Source: Candidatus Poribacteria bacterium (GTDB lineage: Bacteria > Abyssobacteria > SURF-5). Taken from it: a stretch of DNA of 17,478 nucleotides. Both the position numbers and the translations under genes were made by a program. The DNA is taken from contig JACRIR010000144.1 in the NCBI GenBank assembly GCA_016215705.1, positions 1-17,478 on the forward strand. The letters run 5' to 3'. A model generated the notes under the pieces. It had not been told where the DNA came from, made no database searches, and saw only the letters and a list, made by a program, of their open reading frames with translations. Shown piece after piece: positions 1 to 7,278 of this stretch. Within the stretch, counting starts at the first letter, position 1; each line of letters starts with the position of its first letter.

Positions 1-431
1 CAAGACTCGGCGCAGATTTCCTCGTTCAACTGACCAATGACGGCTGGTTCGGGCGCACTGCCCAGCCAAAGCAGGATATGGCGCTCGCAGTGTTTCGCGC
101 CATAGAAAACGGCGCTACACTTGTGAGAGGAACCAATACGGGCATATCGGGCTTCATCGACCCGTGGGGCCGGGTGAGCGGGGTCGTGCAGGCACACGGC
201 AACGAGACTGTGTTTGTGCGCGGCTTCTCCGTTGAATCAATCTCCACGGCCGCCCACAATACGTTCTACAAGTCGCACGGAGACATCTGGGTGTTGGCCT
301 GCGTAATGGTTTCGGTTATAATATTCGGGTTTTGTTCAGGGCGAAGGAGTCCCGGGTCACGAGACGTGAGTCGAAGACCAGAGGAAGCGATAGACAGTGG
401 TGAGAAGAAGGCGAAAAAGAGAGAACATTGA
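1..431 (+). CDS. lnt: Apolipoprotein N-acyltransferase, C-terminal part (5' end outside window)
   Basis: This is the end of the inner-membrane enzyme that adds the third acyl chain to lipoproteins in diderm bacteria. The reading frame is open from base 3 to the stop at 429-431. The visible 142 residues contain the nitrilase-domain signature NDGWFG, followed by a stretch matching 'FRAIEN..LVR..NTGISG.IDPWGR', which is typical of Lnt. A hydrophobic segment (around IWVLACVMVSVIIFGF) matches the last membrane helix of the family. After it comes a polar, basic tail of about 30 residues (GRRSPGSRD...KKAKKREH) that looks less conserved and may have been added by read-through into intergenic repeat DNA. 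The catalytic Glu and Lys lie upstream of the window. argS follows on the same strand after 166 bp of repeats. Confidence 0.93.
   Translation, partial: RLGADFLVQLTNDGWFGRTAQPKQDMALAVFRAIENGATLVRGTNTGISGFIDPWGRVSGVVQAHGNETVFVRGFSVESISTAAHNTFYKSHGDIWVLACVMVSVIIFGFCSGRRSPGSRDVSRRPEEAIDSGEKKAKKREH
294..322 (+). promoter_or_regulatory. Possible sigma70 promoter inside the lnt tail
   Basis: TTGGCC (294-299), 17 bp, then a perfect TATAAT (317-322). It would read toward argS through the repeat block at 469-558. It lies in codons for the last membrane helix, so the match may be chance. Confidence 0.28.
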
Positions 432-468
432 GAAAGGTCAACAAGAACTTGCGCTGCAATTCGTCGCT

Positions 469-558
469 GTAAGGGCGCGATTCATTGCGCCCGTGCATCG
501 TAGGGGCGCAGTCCATTACGCCCGTGCATCGTGGGGGCGCAGCATGCTGCACCCTCAC
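469..558. repeat. Three tandem 31-bp palindromic units (GTAGGGGCGC type)
   Basis: Units are at 469-499, 500-530 and 531-558. The first two are both 31 nt and end in CGCCCGTGCATC; the third starts GTGGGGGCGC and has a different end. Each unit has a G-rich left arm and a C-rich right arm (for example GGGCGC at 473-478 with GCGCCC at 487-492), so each can fold. The third centres on the perfect palindrome GCAGCATGCTGC. The core GTAGGGGCG recurs at 3984, so this is a dispersed intergenic family. It sits between lnt and argS. Confidence 0.8.
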
Positions 559-597
559 AAGAGATTACTGAATCCACCGCAATAGAAAGCTACACAC

Positions 598-2274
598 ATG
601 GAAAACCTGATTGAATCGAAAATAAGAGAAAAACTGGTGGCCGCAATAGAAAAAGCCATAGAAGACGGCAGCCTCAAGCTGGAATCCATTCCGGATATTT
701 ACCTCGAGATTCCCAATAATCCGGAGAACGGCGACTACGCCACCAGCCTCTCGCTCAAGCTTGCAAAGACTCTTCGGATGCCGCCAATGAAGATTGCCGG
801 TATCATTGTCGAACATCTCGAAGAGCCGAACTCACTCTTTGACAAGATTGTCATGGCGCCGCCCGGCTTCATCAATTTCTTCCTGAGAGAACGGGCGGTA
901 TCGGCGGTCATCAAACAAGTGTTGGCCGAAGGGGATCGCTACGGCAGCTCGATGCAAGGAAGCGGCAAAAAGGTGAACGTCGAGTTTGTCAGCAGCAACC
1001 CGACCGGCCCGCTGACCATCGGACACGGACGACAGGCCACAATCGGCGACGTGCTCTCGAATGCCCTCAGCTTCTGCGGCTACGAAGTCACGCGCGAATA
1101 TTATTATAACGATGCCGGCAAGCAAATGAACATGCTCGCACAGTCGGTCCACGCCCGCTATCAGCAGCTCTATGATAGTGCCTATCCGTTCCCTGACGAG
1201 GGCTACAAGGGCGACTACATCCGGGACGCAGCAGTGGACGTGCGCGAACAGGAAGGCGACAAATTCGCAGGCAAGAATGATCCGGAAACGCTCGATTTCT
1301 TCAGGCGATTCGCAGTGCGCGAGATGATCGCCTTGATCGATAGAGACCTCAAGAACTACGGCGTTCGGTTCGACGTGTGGAGCCTCGAATCTTCGCTGTA
1401 TTCGGAAGGCAAAGTCGAGCAAGCGATCGAACTGTTGCGCAAGCACGGGCACATTTACGAGAAAGACGGCGCCGTTTGGTTCCGGAGTTCTGCTCTCGGA
1501 GACGAAAAGGATCGTGTCATCGTCCGGAGCAACGGCGAAAAGACGTACTTCGCGGGCGATATCGCGTACCACATGAATAAACACGAGCGCGGTTTCGACT
1601 GGGCAATTGACATTTGGGGCGCCGACCACCACGGTTATGTGCCGCGCATGAAGGCCGTCATAAAGGCCCTCGGCTATCCCGATGATTTCCTCGAGTGCAT
1701 CGTGCACCAGATGGTCAGCTTCATGCGAGACGGACAGGAGATCAAAATGTCGACCCGCCAGGGCCAGTTCGTCACCCTCGACGAGCTCGTGAGAGAAGTC
1801 GGTCTCGCTGTCACACGCTTCTTCTTCCTTATGCGCAGCGCCGACAGCCATCTTGTGTTTGACCTCGACCTCGCTAAAAAGGAATCCAACGAGAACCCGG
1901 TATATTACATACAGTATGCGCATGCGCGCATCAGCAGCATCGTGAAACACGCCTCCGAAAAGGGCATCGACCTGGGCAATCTCGCCGGAGCAGACCTGTC
2001 ACTCCTTACAGAACCCGAAGAGATTGACCTCATGAAATACCTCTCCCGGTTCCCCTCTGTTGTCGAGGCGGCCGCCGAAAAACGCGAAGTCCATAGAATC
2101 CCGAATTTCATCCTCGAAGCCGTCGGACTCTTCCACGCCTATTACAACAAGAGCCGCGTCGTCTCTGAAGATGAGCCACTCACCCTCGCCCGCCTCGCGC
2201 TCGTCGAGGCGCTCCGCCTCGTTGTCAGGAACGCGCTCGGCCTCCTCGGCATCGAAGCGCCGGAACGCATGTAA
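598..2274 (+). CDS. argS: Arginyl-tRNA synthetase
   Basis: Class I aminoacyl-tRNA synthetase that charges tRNA-Arg in the cytoplasm; 558 aa, the normal length. Domains in order: the N-terminal tRNA-contacting domain (about 1-115), the catalytic Rossmann fold with the FVSSNPTGPLTIGHGR signature (about 127-145), the KMST loop at 383-386 followed by RQG, and the C-terminal DALR anticodon-binding helices (about 430-558). In the HIGH motif the first His is replaced by Thr (T140-I-G-H143). The second position of functional weight, His143, is kept, and the KMSK lysine is Thr, as in many ArgRS. The ATG at 598 fits the family N-terminus (MENLIESKIREKL), but only a weak AGAAAG ribosome site precedes it. 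Nothing suggests a broken gene. Confidence 0.97.
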   Translation: MENLIESKIREKLVAAIEKAIEDGSLKLESIPDIYLEIPNNPENGDYATSLSLKLAKTLRMPPMKIAGIIVEHLEEPNSLFDKIVMAPPGFINFFLRERAVSAVIKQVLAEGDRYGSSMQGSGKKVNVEFVSSNPTGPLTIGHGRQATIGDVLSNALSFCGYEVTREYYYNDAGKQMNMLAQSVHARYQQLYDSAYPFPDEGYKGDYIRDAAVDVREQEGDKFAGKNDPETLDFFRRFAVREMIALIDRDLKNYGVRFDVWSLESSLYSEGKVEQAIELLRKHGHIYEKDGAVWFRSSALGDEKDRVIVRSNGEKTYFAGDIAYHMNKHERGFDWAIDIWGADHHGYVPRMKAVIKALGYPDDFLECIVHQMVSFMRDGQEIKMSTRQGQFVTLDELVREVGLAVTRFFFLMRSADSHLVFDLDLAKKESNENPVYYIQYAHARISSIVKHASEKGIDLGNLAGADLSLLTEPEEIDLMKYLSRFPSVVEAAAEKREVHRIPNFILEAVGLFHAYYNKSRVVSEDEPLTLARLALVEALRLVVRNALGLLGIEAPERM

Positions 2275-2275
2275 T

Positions 2276-2305
2276 TCTTTGCCGCAAGGCGCAAAGACCG
2301 CACCC
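2276..2305 (-). repeat. TTTGCG-type dispersed repeat, copy 1
   Basis: Read on the - strand, positions 2302-2285 give TGCGGTCTTTGCGCCTTG, identical over 18 nt to 16518-16535 on the + strand. It begins right after the argS stop codon. It looks like an intergenic repeat family rather than part of a gene. Confidence 0.6.
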
Positions 2306-2397
2306 GCACAATAACGGCGTTCCGGCTGCGGCTATACCGCGCCGCGCAATCTGCGGACAAAAAGGGTTTCTCCCGCTGGAAGATTGCCAGAAGATCG

Positions 2398-2427
2398 TTG
2401 ACCTTCTTGTTATTCTTATTGTATGAT
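2398..2427 (+). promoter_or_regulatory. Sigma70-type promoter for the radical SAM gene
   Basis: TTGACC (2398-2403), an 18-bp spacer, then TATGAT (2422-2427) in a locally AT-rich stretch. Transcription would start near 2434, leaving a leader of about 50 nt that holds AAGGAG at 2468-2473. Confidence 0.5.
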
Positions 2428-2483
2428 AGAATAGTTTCGTTTTGGATGCTCAAGCTCATCTGCCAAAAAGGAGTCTAGCCAAA

Positions 2484-3950
2484 TTGAAGAAAAAAATCGT
2501 ATTCGTCGAACCCAAAGCGCCCGGCTTTCACATATACAGCAAGTGGGCGTTGCCGAGACTTGGAACCGCCCTTCTCGCCACGATACTTCGCGACATGGGG
2601 CACGATGTGAAGGTGTACGTGGAAGAAGTTCACAAAGCGGATAAGGAGGACCTGCGCTCAGCCGACCTTGTCGGCATATCCACCATCACTTCGACGGCTC
2701 CCCGGGCTTACGCGATGGCAGACGAATTGCGCGAGAGCGGCGTGCTGGTCGCCATGGGAGGCCCGCACCCGACGTTCCTGGCGGACGAGGCTATGGAGCA
2801 TGCGGACTATGTCGTTCGGGGCGAAGGCGAAGACGCCATCGTCGAACTGCTCGAGGCCCTCGACGGCAAGCGGCCACTGAACTCGATCGTCGGCCTGACG
2901 TACCGCGAGAACGGGAAGGTCGTCCATAATGCCATGCGTCCCCTGTGCCCCGACCTCGACGCGCACCCATCGCCTGACCTCTCCCTCATCGTCGGTTTCG
3001 GTTCGGGCACTCGCAGCTTCTTCAAGTACAAGCCGATTATCCCCGTCCTCACGTCGCGAGGCTGCCCGTTCAACTGCAAGTTCTGCTCGGTCACGACAAT
3101 GTTCGGCCGCAAGTACCGTTTCCGGTCTACAGAAAAAGTCCTTGAGGACGTCAGGCCCTACGTAGATAAGAGTGTATTCTTCTACGACGACAACTTCACG
3201 GCAAACAAGGAGCGCACAAAAGACCTGCTTCGCCGCATGATAGAGGAAGGCGTCACACCCGAATGGACGGCGCAGGTGCGCGCAGACGCCGCCAAGGACG
3301 AAGAGCTGCTCGACCTCATGGAACGCTCCAACTGCTTCGGCGTCTACGTCGGAATTGAATCGATAAACCCGAAGACCCTCGAGCTTTACTCCAAAGGACA
3401 AACACTCGACGATATCAAAGAGAGCATCAAGAAGTTTCACGAGCACGGCATCCGCATCCACGGAATGTTCGTCCTGGGTTCCGATGAAGACGACGTGCGC
3501 GTCATCCGCGAGACGGCTCGATTCGCAAAGCGGCTCAGAATCGATTCGGTCCAGTTCATGATCCTTACGCCGATTCCCGGCTCGAAGATTTTCGAGCAGT
3601 TCAAGAAAGAAAAGAAGATATTCACGTTTAACTGGAAATTCTATGACGGGCACCACGTCGTATTCAAACCCAAGAATATGGTCCCGATTGAACTTCAAAA
3701 GGAAGCTATCCGGGCAATGAAAAAGTTCTTCTCGCGCGCGCAGATGCTGAAAGGCTTCTTCAGGGGGGACTGGCACGGCGCCATAGTAAAGGGCTACGGC
3801 AACCGCCTCATCAAACGGTGGGAACGGTTCAATAAGGAATACTACTATCAACTGAAACACGAATTGTACGAAGAATTGAATACGAAGATAAGCAAGATAA
3901 CGGAGAGGTTCAAGCACTCCGATCTCAATGGAGTGAAATACCAGGATTAG
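2484..3950 (+). CDS. B12-binding-domain radical SAM protein
   Basis: An iron-sulfur SAM-radical enzyme of unknown substrate; 488 aa from the chosen start. An N-terminal cobalamin-binding-like Rossmann domain (about 1-150, with IVFVEPKAPG, PRLGTALLATILRDMGHDV and a MGGPHPTF loop) is followed by the radical SAM core with C194xxxC198xxC201 (RGCPFNCKFC) and the downstream YVGIES motif. The C-terminal part (KPKNMVPIELQKEAI...) is like the helical tail found on many such proteins (BchE/HpnJ-like relatives). The classical DxHxxG cobalamin motif is not evident, as is common in this group. I chose TTG at 2484 because AAGGAG lies 10 nt before it; an in-frame TTG at 2442 has no such site. Neighbours do not reveal the substrate. 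Modification of a lipid, cofactor or tRNA are all possible. Confidence 0.9.
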   Translation: MKKKIVFVEPKAPGFHIYSKWALPRLGTALLATILRDMGHDVKVYVEEVHKADKEDLRSADLVGISTITSTAPRAYAMADELRESGVLVAMGGPHPTFLADEAMEHADYVVRGEGEDAIVELLEALDGKRPLNSIVGLTYRENGKVVHNAMRPLCPDLDAHPSPDLSLIVGFGSGTRSFFKYKPIIPVLTSRGCPFNCKFCSVTTMFGRKYRFRSTEKVLEDVRPYVDKSVFFYDDNFTANKERTKDLLRRMIEEGVTPEWTAQVRADAAKDEELLDLMERSNCFGVYVGIESINPKTLELYSKGQTLDDIKESIKKFHEHGIRIHGMFVLGSDEDDVRVIRETARFAKRLRIDSVQFMILTPIPGSKIFEQFKKEKKIFTFNWKFYDGHHVVFKPKNMVPIELQKEAIRAMKKFFSRAQMLKGFFRGDWHGAIVKGYGNRLIKRWERFNKEYYYQLKHELYEELNTKISKITERFKHSDLNGVKYQD

Positions 3951-3983
3951 AAATTGGGACAGAAATCTGTCCTGCAATTTCTT

Positions 3984-4095
3984 GTAGGGGCGACCCGCCG
4001 GGTCGTCCCTACGTCGCGGTTTCAAAGCAGGTCGTCCCTATGTATTCTAAGCGGGTTGCCCCTGCGTCACAATCTCGAGGCGGATCGCCCTTACG
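3984..4095. repeat. GTAGGGGCGACC palindrome and degenerate tandem copies
   Basis: Arms 3984-3996 and 4000-4012 form a 13-bp stem (one G-T pair) around the loop GCC. The right-arm core (GGTCGTCCCTAC-like) recurs near 4030, 4054 and 4082 with increasing divergence, giving units of about 24-29 bp. The left-arm core matches the repeats before argS. Confidence 0.7.
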
Positions 4096-4097
4096 TC

Positions 4098-4154
4098 GAG
4101 GACTATTGTCTGGCCGTCGAGCTCGAAGTATTTGAATTTGCGGTCGCTCTCCAT
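4098..4154 (-). repeat. Perfect 57-bp inverted copy of part of the GH38 mannosidase gene
   Basis: The - strand of 4098-4154 is identical, base for base, to 4576-4632 on the + strand, which encodes residues 40-58 of the mannosidase (from MESDRKF to QTIVL). The copy begins with ATG on the - strand and that frame continues for only 35 codons (stop at 4047-4049). Flanking bases on both sides differ from the gene. The two copies face each other 421 bp apart, with the mannosidase ribosome site between them. Confidence 0.95.
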
Positions 4155-4174
4155 ACGGTTTCGAACTCGTGGAA

Positions 4175-4219
4175 AAATCCCCCCTCACCCCCCTTTGCAA
4201 AGGGGGGAAGGGGGGATTT
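4175..4219. repeat. Long C-run/G-run hairpin element
   Basis: Outer arms AAATCCCCCC (4175-4184) and GGGGGGATTT (4210-4219) pair perfectly. The centre 4188-4207 is a perfect 20-nt palindrome, CCCCCCTTTGCAAAGGGGGG. From memory, similar C-rich/G-rich hairpins are common intergenic elements in several bacterial phyla; no encoded protein is involved. Confidence 0.85.
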
Positions 4220-4266
4220 AGCGCATTTCGGCTCGTGAAAGAACTATTAGGCTCTGCCCTTCATTG

Positions 4267-4345
4267 ATAATATCTTGCAGCATTGCGGTTTATTCGGGGA
4301 CACCTTGCGGCAGTGCATCTCGTTCGGAGATACCTTGCAGCATTG
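4267..4345 (+). repeat. Degenerate ~30-bp tandem repeat (CTTGCAGCATTG ... TTATTCG)
   Basis: Units 4267-4296, 4297-4326, 4327-4355 and a last unit from 4356 share a CCTTGCRGCA core; the first three end in TTCG. The last unit runs into the inverted repeat at 4346-4390. Divergence between units suggests an old expansion. Confidence 0.65.
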
Positions 4346-4390
4346 GGTTTATTCGGGGACACCTTGCAGCAAGGTGTCCCCGAATAAACC
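4346..4390. repeat. Perfect 22-bp inverted repeat with 1-nt centre
   Basis: Arms 4346-4367 and 4369-4390 are exact reverse complements around A4368. The arm begins GGTTTATTCGGGGACACC. It lies 68 bp before the mannosidase start. The nearest T-run (CTTTTT, about 4405-4411) is too far away for a normal Rho-independent terminator. Confidence 0.9.
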
Positions 4391-4458
4391 GGAAAGATGT
4401 CTAGTCTTTTTGGAGTTCAACGGTGAACCATGAACCGAGTTCCTCAGGAGGAATTCCC

Positions 4459-7278
4459 ATGCCCGCCAAGCATCTCGTGGTAGTGCCCCACACCCATTGG
4501 GACCGAGAATGGTACGCCCCATTCGAGAGTTTCCGAAAAAGACTCGTCTCCATGATCGACCATCTGCTTGAAGTCATGGAGAGCGACCGCAAATTCAAAT
4601 ACTTCGAGCTCGACGGCCAGACAATAGTCCTCTTCGACTACCTCGCCATACGGCCCGAGAACGAGCGCCGTCTACGAAAGCTTGTCGAATCGGGGCGAAT
4701 AATCATAGGCCCGTGGTACGTTCAGCCCGACGAGTTCCTCGTCAGCGGCGAGTCCATCATCCGCAATCTGCGCATCGGAATCAGGACCGCGAAGGAATTC
4801 GGGAAGCCGTCGTTGATCGGCTATCTGCCCGACCAGTTCGGACACACGGCGCAGATGCCCCAGATCTTCTCAGGCTTCGGAATAAACTCCGCCGTCGTCT
4901 GGCGGGGAGTAGGCGACACGGTGGGACACACGCAGTTCCTCTGGGAATCGCCCGATGGGACCCGCATTTTCGGCATCTATCTGGCCGACTCGTACAGCAA
5001 TGGCGCCCTGTTGCCGCTCAAACCGGCTCTGCTCAAGGAACGCCTCTCGAACCTGATGAAACAGCAAAAGGAGTATTCCGATATCGATAGCATATTGGTG
5101 ATGAATGGGTCCGACCACCTCGAACCACAGGCCGGACTTCCGGTACAACTCGAGAAAGTGGTTCGCGTCCTGCCCGAGACCACATTCGAAATGGGGAATC
5201 TAAGTATATTCATCAGCCAGGCCAGGAAACAGGCGCCTTCGCTGCAGACGCACACCGGAGAGTTCCGCAGTTCCAAGAGGGTTCCCCTTATCCCCGGCGT
5301 GACCTCGGTCCGGGTCCGCCAGAAACAGCGCGACTTTTTCAACTGCCGCCTGCTTGAGAAATATGTCGAGCCTCTGTGCGCATGGGCATATGTCTGCGGC
5401 GATGACCGACCTCATGCGAACTTCATAGATTACGCCTGGCGGCTCACGATCGAGAATCATCCGCATGACAGCATATGCGGCTGCAGCGTTGACGCGGTGC
5501 ATGAGGAAATGGAAACCAGATTCGACAAGGTTCAACAAATTGGTGAATACCTCAAGAGCGATGCTCTCTCGTTCCTGGCCAACCGCGTTGACTGTTCGTG
5601 GGCTTCCGACGACAATCCGGCGCTTTGCGTTTATAGCCCAACCTCCGCCGGTGCGCAGATTGTAGACGTCGTCGCGGAGATTGAAGAACCCGACTTCGCA
5701 AACTCGCTCAAAGGCCGCGAAGGCAAGTCGTTGCCCGTTCAGAAAACCGTAGGCGACCGCGAGCTTTACATCGGAATGCAGATGACTCCCGTCATGGTGC
5801 GCGAACAACTCGCCGGCATGGAAGGCAGAGAACTGATCGGATTATACGTGAACAATATCCTGTGGCGGCGCGAAGGGAAAGCGCTGAGACTGAACATCAT
5901 CATGGGGCGCGCTCCAATGGGAGAGGTCGACGTGGAGAAGCGGAAGAAAGAACTCCTCGATTTGCTGTACGATCCCTCGCTCGAACTCGTGGACATAAAG
6001 GGAATATCCGGCGCAAAGACACGCTTGACGTTCTTTTCCGACGCTTTGCCCTCCGCTGGTTTGAAAGTCTATTCAGTCTCGAGCGACCCGCCTTCCGACT
6101 CCTCTAAGTCGCTCATGATTGGGCCGAAGACTCTCGAGAACGATTTCTATGCTGTCTCGGTCAACGACGATGGAACCCTCGATATTCTTGACAAGCACTC
6201 GGGAGCGGCCTTCAACGGATGCCTCCGTTTCGTCGACGATGGCGACCGTGGCGATGTGTACACTTTCGACGAAATCTCCGGCGGAGAGATAGTGGATACG
6301 CCCTCCGGCTTGGCGGTCGTCTCAATTGCAGAAAGCGGCCCCGTGAGAGCTACATTGAAAGTGGATGTATGCCTCCACATACCGGAGAAAATTGTACCCG
6401 AACGCGACGCGCGGTCCTCGAACAAGATCGAAATAAACATCACTACCCTTGTGTCTCTGTACAGAGACATCAAGAGAATAGACTTCCACACTACATTCGA
6501 CAACCGATGTGAGGATCATCGCATGAGGGTACACTTCAATGCTCCGTTTGCCGCCCCGTCAGTCCTTACGGAAACGGCCTTCGGCCTCGTGAGACGCTCC
6601 GCAAAGGTTGAAGTCGCAGGGGACTGGTTTGAAAAACCCATTGGCACAGGCCCCCAGAAGACTTTCTCATGCGTCGAGAACGGCTCGTTGGGCATGGCGC
6701 TGTTGAATCGCGGTATCCCGGAAATCGAGGCGATTGCAGGCAACAACGCGACTGCGCTCGCACTCACCCTGGTGCGCGCCGTCGGCTGGCTCTCGCGCGA
6801 AGATTTGAAGGCGCGTCCCGCCGGCGCCGGCCCCGCACTCGAGACGCCCGGCGCACAGTCAAAAGGCCCGCATTCGTTCGAGTATGCGTTCGTCAGTTTC
6901 CAAGGGAATTATTCCAGCACCGGCCTCGTCGAACAGGCCCACTCATTTGCGTTCCCGCCGATCGGCATCATCACGAATCGACACAAGGGCAAGATCAATG
7001 ACGGAGCTTCGCTCGTCTCCACGGACAATCCTAACGTTATTGTGAGCGCGATCGAGAAATCCCGGTTTGAAGGCGTGTTACTTCTTAGACTCTATAACAC
7101 GACTGATGGCACACAGCAGGCGCGACTCGCTCTTTGGAGCAAGAATGCCAAAGTATATGAAGTGAACTTGCTCGAGAAGCTGCTTTCAAAAGAACCGCTT
7201 CGGCAAAAAGCCGGGCGCCTGGAGCTTGCGTTCCGTCCCGCCGAAATCAAGACGTTACAGGTTGTCTATGGCCAATGA
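4459..7278 (+). CDS. Glycoside hydrolase family 38 alpha-mannosidase
   Basis: A metal-dependent retaining alpha-mannosidase, 939 aa, in the normal size range. The catalytic domain (about 1-330) has the metal-site motif HTHWDREWY (H13, D15), GPWYVQPDEF (84-93), and the nucleophile and metal ligand D125 in LPDQFGH. NHPHDSICGC supplies the last metal ligand, H336. The three-helix middle domain and the beta-rich C-terminal GH38 domain follow. I chose ATG at 4459 because AGGAGG lies 7 nt upstream; an in-frame GTG at 4423 lacks a site. No signal peptide is seen, so it is probably cytoplasmic. Substrate is unknown: a mannosylglycerate-like solute or imported mannoside are both possible. Its stop overlaps the rhomboid start by 4 bp (ATGA), implying translational coupling. 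Codons 40-58 are duplicated in inverted form upstream. Confidence 0.95.
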   Translation: MPAKHLVVVPHTHWDREWYAPFESFRKRLVSMIDHLLEVMESDRKFKYFELDGQTIVLFDYLAIRPENERRLRKLVESGRIIIGPWYVQPDEFLVSGESIIRNLRIGIRTAKEFGKPSLIGYLPDQFGHTAQMPQIFSGFGINSAVVWRGVGDTVGHTQFLWESPDGTRIFGIYLADSYSNGALLPLKPALLKERLSNLMKQQKEYSDIDSILVMNGSDHLEPQAGLPVQLEKVVRVLPETTFEMGNLSIFISQARKQAPSLQTHTGEFRSSKRVPLIPGVTSVRVRQKQRDFFNCRLLEKYVEPLCAWAYVCGDDRPHANFIDYAWRLTIENHPHDSICGCSVDAVHEEMETRFDKVQQIGEYLKSDALSFLANRVDCSWASDDNPALCVYSPTSAGAQIVDVVAEIEEPDFANSLKGREGKSLPVQKTVGDRELYIGMQMTPVMVREQLAGMEGRELIGLYVNNILWRREGKALRLNIIMGRAPMGEVDVEKRKKELLDLLYDPSLELVDIKGISGAKTRLTFFSDALPSAGLKVYSVSSDPPSDSSKSLMIGPKTLENDFYAVSVNDDGTLDILDKHSGAAFNGCLRFVDDGDRGDVYTFDEISGGEIVDTPSGLAVVSIAESGPVRATLKVDVCLHIPEKIVPERDARSSNKIEINITTLVSLYRDIKRIDFHTTFDNRCEDHRMRVHFNAPFAAPSVLTETAFGLVRRSAKVEVAGDWFEKPIGTGPQKTFSCVENGSLGMALLNRGIPEIEAIAGNNATALALTLVRAVGWLSREDLKARPAGAGPALETPGAQSKGPHSFEYAFVSFQGNYSSTGLVEQAHSFAFPPIGIITNRHKGKINDGASLVSTDNPNVIVSAIEKSRFEGVLLLRLYNTTDGTQQARLALWSKNAKVYEVNLLEKLLSKEPLRQKAGRLELAFRPAEIKTLQVVYGQ

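Larger units (their letters stand above)
3951..4458. other. 508-bp gene-free stretch filled with repeats
   Basis: No credible gene is present. In order it holds: degenerate GTAGGGGCGACC-type palindromic units (3984-4095), an inverted 57-bp copy of mannosidase coding sequence (4098-4154), a long CCCCCC/GGGGGG hairpin (4175-4219), four degenerate units of about 30 bp (4267-4390) ending in a perfect 22-bp inverted repeat, then the ribosome binding site AGGAGG (4446-4451) of the mannosidase. No clear sigma70 promoter for the mannosidase was seen. Confidence 0.8.

Noticed and set aside
469-558. CRISPR array
   Set aside because: The 31-bp units are directly adjacent with no unique spacers, each is itself palindromic, and no cas gene is present.
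832-1950. Long open frame (372 codons) on the - strand inside argS
   Set aside because: It is the mirror of a well-supported essential gene. Its translation has no recognisable motif and its composition follows the codon bias of argS.
2658-4025. Long open frame (455 codons) on the - strand over the radical SAM gene
   Set aside because: The + strand gene carries the CxxxCxxC motif and a ribosome site. The antisense product is low in recognisable structure, and its start lies in repeat DNA.
4047-4154. Small 35-aa gene on the - strand starting in the duplicated ATG
   Set aside because: It repeats mannosidase residues 40-58 and then reads into palindromic repeat DNA; no ribosome site was seen.
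4346-4411. Rho-independent terminator after the radical SAM gene
   Set aside because: The 22-bp stem is not directly followed by T residues (the T-run is about 15-20 nt further on) and it is nearly 400 bp past the stop.
4098-4632. Diversity-generating retroelement template/variable repeat pair
   Set aside because: The copies are fully identical with no adenine-specific differences, are inverted, and no reverse transcriptase gene is present.
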